64,000 nt of DNA from Oasisia sp. SBJ-2009. Lineage: Eukaryota; Annelida; Polychaeta; Sabellida; Siboglinidae. Both the position numbers and the translations under genes were made by a program. Below, in pieces: positions 57,753 through 64,000 of the stretch (positions are counted from its first letter, which is position 1; every line of letters starts with the position of its first letter). The DNA lies in NCBI GenBank assembly GCA_964017155.1, contig OZ024856.1, positions 40,234,045-40,298,044 on the forward strand, written 5' to 3'. The notes beneath the pieces are model-generated. The model made no database searches. It was not told the DNA's origin and saw nothing but the letters and a program-made list of their open reading frames with translations.

Positions 57753-59370
57753 TTATGTTAACATCCGCTAGATGGAAGCATCGCTCAGTGTCCGCGTAAC
57801 GCGTTCTAGAAATGGCGCAGGTTTGAACTTTGCGTTGCGTTTATATATATAAAAAAAGTAATATAGATTATCGTCTAACCTAACATTTGTTAACTTAAGT
57901 GTAACCCATATCTATGGCATCTTAGCTTTCATGTGGTATACATATGAACTATGTATATCAATGCAGGACGCGAGGAAAACAATCCAAAAAACGGGTGGTA
58001 TCAGGACAGTTGGAGCGATTTTCATGTCGCTCAGATCTGCGGCCTGCGCTGTTCATAATTTATGCGTTCAGGCGCCATTAACATTGCGTGGCATTTGCAA
58101 CGGCCAATGTGCGCGCAATCGATATTGTATTCTGTGCCATCCTCATTTTATGATTATCAGTTAAATATTAGAAAGTTATTTATTAAATGTGTGTTGCATA
58201 TGTGCAAATCAATGTTTTAACGAAAACAAACGAAATATCAAAAGAGTTAAATTTACGGCATCAACGCAGGTCAGCACGATTACTTGTGACTGCGACCTAC
58301 TTCCATTTCAGCACTACATCTTAAACAGTTGATTTTTAGTAAATTGTGTAAACAGAACTTAATACATGTTAGTGTGTCAGTATTACTATTTATGATAACA
58401 AGTACAGACAATTAATATTTCCACTTTAATATACTCCACCCAATACCTGTAATTCACATTTTATAATTTTACCATTTAGTTTACAAATATGTGGACTATC
58501 TATTTTGTTGATGTTACTAATGATATTTACCATTTTGTGTAGTTTTTATGTGAAATATTTTCATTATTTGAATGTCATGGAGACACTCAGGGAGTGTGGT
58601 CGTGAAGAATGTGGATAAGTTACGATATCAAAGTTACGTTGTTTATAGTTAAATTTAATATTACATTTGTTAGTTAAAAACCCATTTCCTGTTCAATTGA
58701 GGTTTTGTTTTCATAGAGGTAAGTATTGTTATTTGTCATTTAATATTCTGTAATATTGTATGCATATTTGATTGTAATGTATTGAATTGTAAACATTGCT
58801 CCTGACATCGGTCGACTCATCGGCAACTTGGAGAGTTCCCCGTGGACTATCACAGATAAATTGTGAACTTCAGTGCATATCGCATGGACTTATGCACATT
58901 ACCTGTAGTGAAACCTGTGTGAATGTCAATGATGGCAATGCTCGCAAGGGTCAACTTCTCAAGAACTAACAACACTCTTTCATCTCGAGAGAAGTGTCTG
59001 CACCGCAGTCGCTTCATATCTGTTGCTCATACTGTGGGTCAAATCTAGGTCAGATATAAAATATAGCTCAACTTTGAAGGTCAAATCAAGGTCACAATTT
59101 CCATTTCCTAAAGGGTTGACCCATTTTTGGTTTCACATGCGTAAGTTAAATTGTTCCAATGTTATTACTGGTTTCCGACCTATTCTATGCAGTCATTGTG
59201 CAATCTGTGGGCAAGAAATGAACCAGAATATAATAGACAAAAATGCTATTTCAAGATTTAAAAATTGAGAATTTCTCCGTAAATATTGAAGATTTAAAAA
59301 AATCGAAAAGACTTATTAACTACATATTAGTATTTATCACATGGCCACTTTTAATGATGATATACATATG

Positions 59371-59374
<4 letters not shown>
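57753..59374. other. No gene recognised
   Basis: AT-rich. AGGTCAAATC/AAGGTCA words near 59040-59095 form a short irregular repeat. Confidence 0.4.

Positions 59375-59457
<83 letters not shown>
59375..59457. repeat. (TA)n microsatellite
   Basis: About 40 TA units. Confidence 0.95.
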
Positions 59458-59461
<4 letters not shown>

Positions 59462-59549
59462 CGTACCATCAGTAAATGATTCTTATAAGCTATGCCTACT
59501 GGGCTATACTTCCATTATACTAACCGATAATCTACACAATTAGTACAGT

Positions 59550-60015
59550 TTGCAGCGATTGGTCCTTACGCATCTGAAATCTGTCACCAACTCCAATAAG
59601 GATCTACTCCAGTTCGCCTACAGGGACAACCGATACACTGATGATGCTGGTGCCTTAGCCCTGCACTTTGTGATGCAGCACTTGGAGTTTCCGAACATAA
59701 TTTATATGCACGCATCCTGTTCGTAGACTACAGTTCCGTTTTCAACACGGTCATCTCACAGAAACTATTTGGCAAGCTGCATGTGCTATCACTAAACGCA
59801 TCGATGTGTTACTGGACTCTTGACTTTCTTCTGCAGCGACCACAGATTGTCAAAATGAACTGTATTGTGTCCAGCACTATCATCCTGAACACTGGAACTC
59901 CCCAGGGATGTGTCCTTTCCCGCTTCTCTACTCCATGTTCATAAATGACTGTATCCAACACTCCTCCGTACAATTGGTAAAGATCGCAGATAACACCAAG
60001 TGCCGCCTAAATTAG
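59550..60015 (+). mobile_element. L2/Rex-type LINE reverse-transcriptase relic
   Basis: Broken plus frames give NKDLLQFAYRDNRYTDDA ... ALHFVMQHLE ... FVDYSSVFNTV ... TLDFLLQRPQIVKMN ... LNTGTPQGCVLS ... KIADNT, i.e. the DDA, FVDYSSAF, TGTPQGCVLSP and FADDT positions of L2/Rex elements. Many frameshifts. Confidence 0.75.
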
Positions 60016-60154
60016 GGTAATTATGACACGGGGTGACATGGGGTGGTTGCATGACACCCACCCAGCTGAATTATCTCAAGATTTGAGGAGCAACGAGCAG
60101 CCCCAACTCCAGCCAGGTGTCAACTAATTCGTATTTTAAGAGATCATCTATACA

Positions 60155-60955
<801 letters not shown>

Positions 60956-61370
60956 GCCTAAGTTGTGAGCCTGTCATGCAATGGTACGTATATCAGTGCA
61001 CTTCAATTCAGTTGATAAATCGTTTATAAACATTGAACATGATAGAGATAGAACACATCCCTGTTTAAGACTGCAGTCAACATCAAACCAGTCAGACTTT
61101 AAGTTGTTGACCCCTAACACAGTAATTGTAATCGACAAACTAATTATAAGGATTTCAGGGCCTCAAACATTTTCCTTTGTAGGCCTGTATCAAAGTTCAA
61201 CAGTTGTTTCTAAATGAAATATCTAATGATTCGGTAATAAGCTTTACTAAAATCAACGAAACAGGCAAACGTCTGTTGTCAGCATTTGTTTCTAGCGTTG
61301 AATATATTTTGTAATGGTAGATAGGTGGTCGAGACAATTGCGACCTGGTCTAAACCTATTTTTGCTCATT
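60956..61370 (-). mobile_element. Older LINE reverse-transcriptase relic interrupted by the 61375 element
   Basis: The minus strand gives NRFRPGRNCLDHLSTI ... GVNNLKSDWFDVDCSLKQGCVLS ... MFINDLSTELKC with stops and frameshifts. The upstream part of the RT domain should follow to the right but is replaced by the CR1-like LINE, implying nested insertion. Confidence 0.65.
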
Positions 61371-61374
61371 ATGA

Positions 61375-64000
61375 ATGAATGAATGTTTATTTAACAACAG
61401 CAACACAGGAATATACAACATAGTATGAAAAATAATACAATACATAATGGTAACGACAATACAATATAATATCGGTGCTGTTGTTAAAAGGACATAGCAG
61501 AAGTCATATGACTTGTAAGGCGCTATGCCCTGCTCAACTAAAATGCGTAATAGTTATAGTAAAAGTTATAAGATTTAATACAACCAACAATAATATTTTT
61601 TTGCATTGTGTTAATTGTTCATAAATACGAAGAAAGTAACGTCGACTTTAAACTTTTTTTAAATTGTTGTAAACTTGGCAACTGTCTTATATTACTTTCA
61701 AGACCGTTCCATACGTGTATTCCTCTGACAGTAATTGACAGTAGTCTATGGGTGGTGTTCGCTTTTTTAACATAAAATAGTTTAGATTGTCTGGTATCAT
61801 ACTTGTGTACGGCTGCAGTTGGTTCAAAGAACGCTTGTACACGACCTTCTAAACAGTGGTTGTTTGCTTTATAAAGCATAACCATAGTCCTATGTGTAAT
61901 TAAATCTTGAAGTTTAAGAATTCTTGAACAGTGAAAAAATACAGATGTATGACCATGGTAATCAAGACTATATATTATTCGTATAGCTTTTTTCTGTAGC
62001 AGAGAGAGTTTTCTTACTCTAGACGGATACGTATTTCCCCATATTTCACAGCAATAAGACATATATGGTTCAACAAGTGATTGGTATAACGTGCGTAATG
62101 CTTGAATATCAAGAACATCCTTTGTTTTATACAAAACACCTATGCTTTTTTATACCTTCGTTTCAACCGTTTTTATCTGCTCTCTCCACGTTAAGTTTTC
62201 ATCAATGATTACACCAAGGAATTTTGTATGTGACACCTGCTCAATGTTCTTTCCATTCAAGACAATGTTTACTGTTGGTCTAAGTTGTTTTTTATTTGTA
62301 AACATGATAAAATTGGTTTTGTTCACATTAAGCGATAATTTATTAACTCTGAACCATATATCTAGTTTTTCTAGTTCGTTATTAACTGTACATGTTACAT
62401 CCACAATATTCCTAGTTGAGCAAAAAATGCTAGTGTCATCTGCAAACAAAATAATATTAAGCAATTTTGACACTTCACACATGTCATTTATATATAAAAT
62501 AAATAGTACTGGGCCCAGGATTGATCCTTGTGGGACTCCACACTTGATATTCTTTAGCTCTGAATTACTGTTGTTATAGCACACATACTGACCACGATTG
62601 GCTAAATAACTTGTAATCCAATCTAGTGCCAAACCCCTTATTCCATAACATTGTAACTTACTTAGCAGTATTTTATGATCAACGGTGTCAAATGCTTTCT
62701 TCAGATCAATATAGACCCCGATAGTGCTTTCTTGTTTATCTATTGCTGAAGTTACCTTTTCGACAAATTCGGTTAACGCTAATGAAGTTGAGTGATTACT
62801 TCTGAAGCCATATTGCCCGTCAGTCAATACGTGATGATTTTTAATGAATGACATTAACCTTTTATTAAATATTTTTTCTAGTATTTTGGAGAATTGGGGT
62901 AACAGTGATATAGGTCTATAGTTAGAAAATTGGAGACGATCTCCTGATTTAAAAACAGGAATAACTTTTGCCGTTTTCATGTCATTTGGAAATATTCCGG
63001 TGATTAATGATCTGTTAAATATATAGGTTAGAGGTCTTACAATTTGCTTTATTACATGTTTAACCGTTTTCATGCTGATTTCGTCGTGTCCATACGAAGT
63101 CTTACTTTTGCACCCTGACACAATTTCGCTTACTTCTTTCTCAGTAACGGGATACATATACATTGACTCTGATACCTGGTTTTTTAGAAAGCCAGTCGGT
63201 TGTGTTCCTTGGCATGGCTCTATACTGTTAAATAAGATTGTACCTATGTTAACAAAGAAGTTATTGAAATGATTAGCAATTTCTTCGTTGTCTAATGTTA
63301 CTCGATCGTTATGAACAATGAATTCATTTGAATATTTTGCTTCCGACTTTCTTTTGCCAATTATAGTGTTAAGAATTTTCCACGTATCTCTAGTGTTGGC
63401 CTTACACTCTTCGAGTTTCTGTCTATAATAGTTCTTTTTTTCAATACGCAAGATTTTTGTTAACTTGTTTTTGTAGTTTTTATAGCGACTTTCTGTTAAC
63501 AATGACCTTCTTTTTAGAAATGCTAAGTAAAAGTTATTTTTTTTAATGCAAGCATTTTTTAGGCCTCTTGATATCCAAGGTTTTTCCTTCCGTTTAGTGT
63601 TGTTTGTATACATTCTTATTTGGACAGGACAAGCATTGTTGTAGGTGTTACTTAGTATTTGCATAAATTGCAAGTATGCTAAATTGGGATTACATTCGTT
63701 CAGTACAGTTTCCCAGTTTGTATGGCTTAAGTCTTGTTCAAATTTGCTTAAGGCTTCATCGTCCAATGTTCTGTTATACTTCACTTTTTGATCATTATTA
63801 TTGGTCACGTAAGTACTATTATCACACAGAACGAAAATTGGCATATGATCCGTAGCATCGCTTAAAACAATGCCGCACATTTTGTTTCTGCATAGCTCAG
63901 AACAGAAAATGTTATCTATTATAGTTGCAGTCGTGCCTGTTATTCTTGTTGGCCTGGTGATCAAGGGATACAATCCAGAACTGAACATTTGATCAACGAA
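61375..64000 (-). mobile_element. CR1/jockey-like LINE, almost intact, 5' end outside window
   Basis: The open frame enters from the right edge and continues to 61619 with a single TAA at 62152-62150. It starts inside the endonuclease C-terminus (PLITRPTRITGTTATIIDNI, SDATDHMPIF). A linker with KPWISRGLKNA leads to the reverse transcriptase: KVIPVFKSGDRLQFSNYRPI SLLPQFSKILE, QYGFRSNHSTS, VYIDLKKAFDTVDH, GVPQGSILGPVLFILYIND, IILFADDTSIF, HTKFLGVIIDENLTW. The C-terminal region is PYMSYCCEIWGNTY ... WNGLESNIRQ ... FKKSLKSTLL. The 3' UTR ends in an AATAAACATTCATTCATTCA tail (61375-61392 on the plus strand), typical of CR1-type elements. Confidence 0.9.
61619..64000 (-). pseudogene. LINE polyprotein (endonuclease end, RT, C-terminal region) with one in-frame stop
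   Basis: About 790 codons in one frame within the window. Only the TAA after VETKV breaks it; the next codons (KSIGVLYKTKD) continue the family pattern. All RT catalytic residues (VYIDLKKAFD, FADD) are present. This points to a recent insertion. Confidence 0.85.

Overview
The window is genomic DNA of a multicellular animal. Genes are split into short exons with GT-AG junctions (and one probable GC-AG junction). Most of the rest is introns, decayed non-LTR retrotransposons, DNA-transposon derivatives, foldback elements and long microsatellites, mostly (TA)n. The protein families (SUEL/rhamnose-binding lectin, EGF and SEA mosaic; METTL24-like protein; RTE and CR1/jockey-like LINEs; PiggyBac) fit an aquatic invertebrate such as a lophotrochozoan or basal deuterostome, but I cannot name the species.

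Layout. 1-345: MITE-like inverted element. 550-2241 (+): last three exons of a xanthine dehydrogenase/aldehyde oxidase gene. 3829-6756 (-): intact two-exon PiggyBac transposase gene. 7381-10737: GATC-rich repeats, a (TA)n palindrome and a LINE fragment, bounded by short inverted ends. 11695-12106: foldback element with a target-site duplication. 12567-23815 (+): seven-exon type II membrane protein with two tandem METTL24-like (Methyltransf_22) domains; its introns hold LINE and MITE remnants and two 57-bp arrays. 23816-30400: repeats, an RTE relic, two copies of a foldback family and two doubtful exons. 30827-41832 (-): a new-looking receptor with signal peptide, SUEL lectin, five EGF modules, SEA domain, transmembrane helix and cytoplasmic tail. 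42260-44985: decayed pogo-like DNA transposon. 45010-46562: two copies of a tRNA-derived SINE. 46767-50150 (-): decayed RTE LINE. 52084-53355: 53 perfectly phased copies of a 24-bp minisatellite. 54590-61370: LINE relics, a 193-bp tandem duplication and a small MITE. 61375-64000 (-): CR1/jockey-like LINE, nearly intact, running off the right edge and inserted into an older LINE.

Most notable is the METTL24-like gene. Beside two different exons lie arrays with the same 57-bp (19-codon) period. One repeats the 3' splice acceptor with the exon start about ten times. The other repeats a 5' splice donor 24 times. All copies keep reading frame and have no stop codons, so splice-site choice could add or remove 19-residue modules. 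The second notable gene is the lectin-EGF-SEA receptor: one EGF exon has a 4-nt deletion but is phase-symmetric and skippable, and neighbouring EGF modules carry one extra and one missing cysteine.

No bacterial features, CRISPR arrays, rRNA genes or viral genes were recognised. Exon boundaries were deduced by eye from splice consensus, phase and family similarity, without transcript data.
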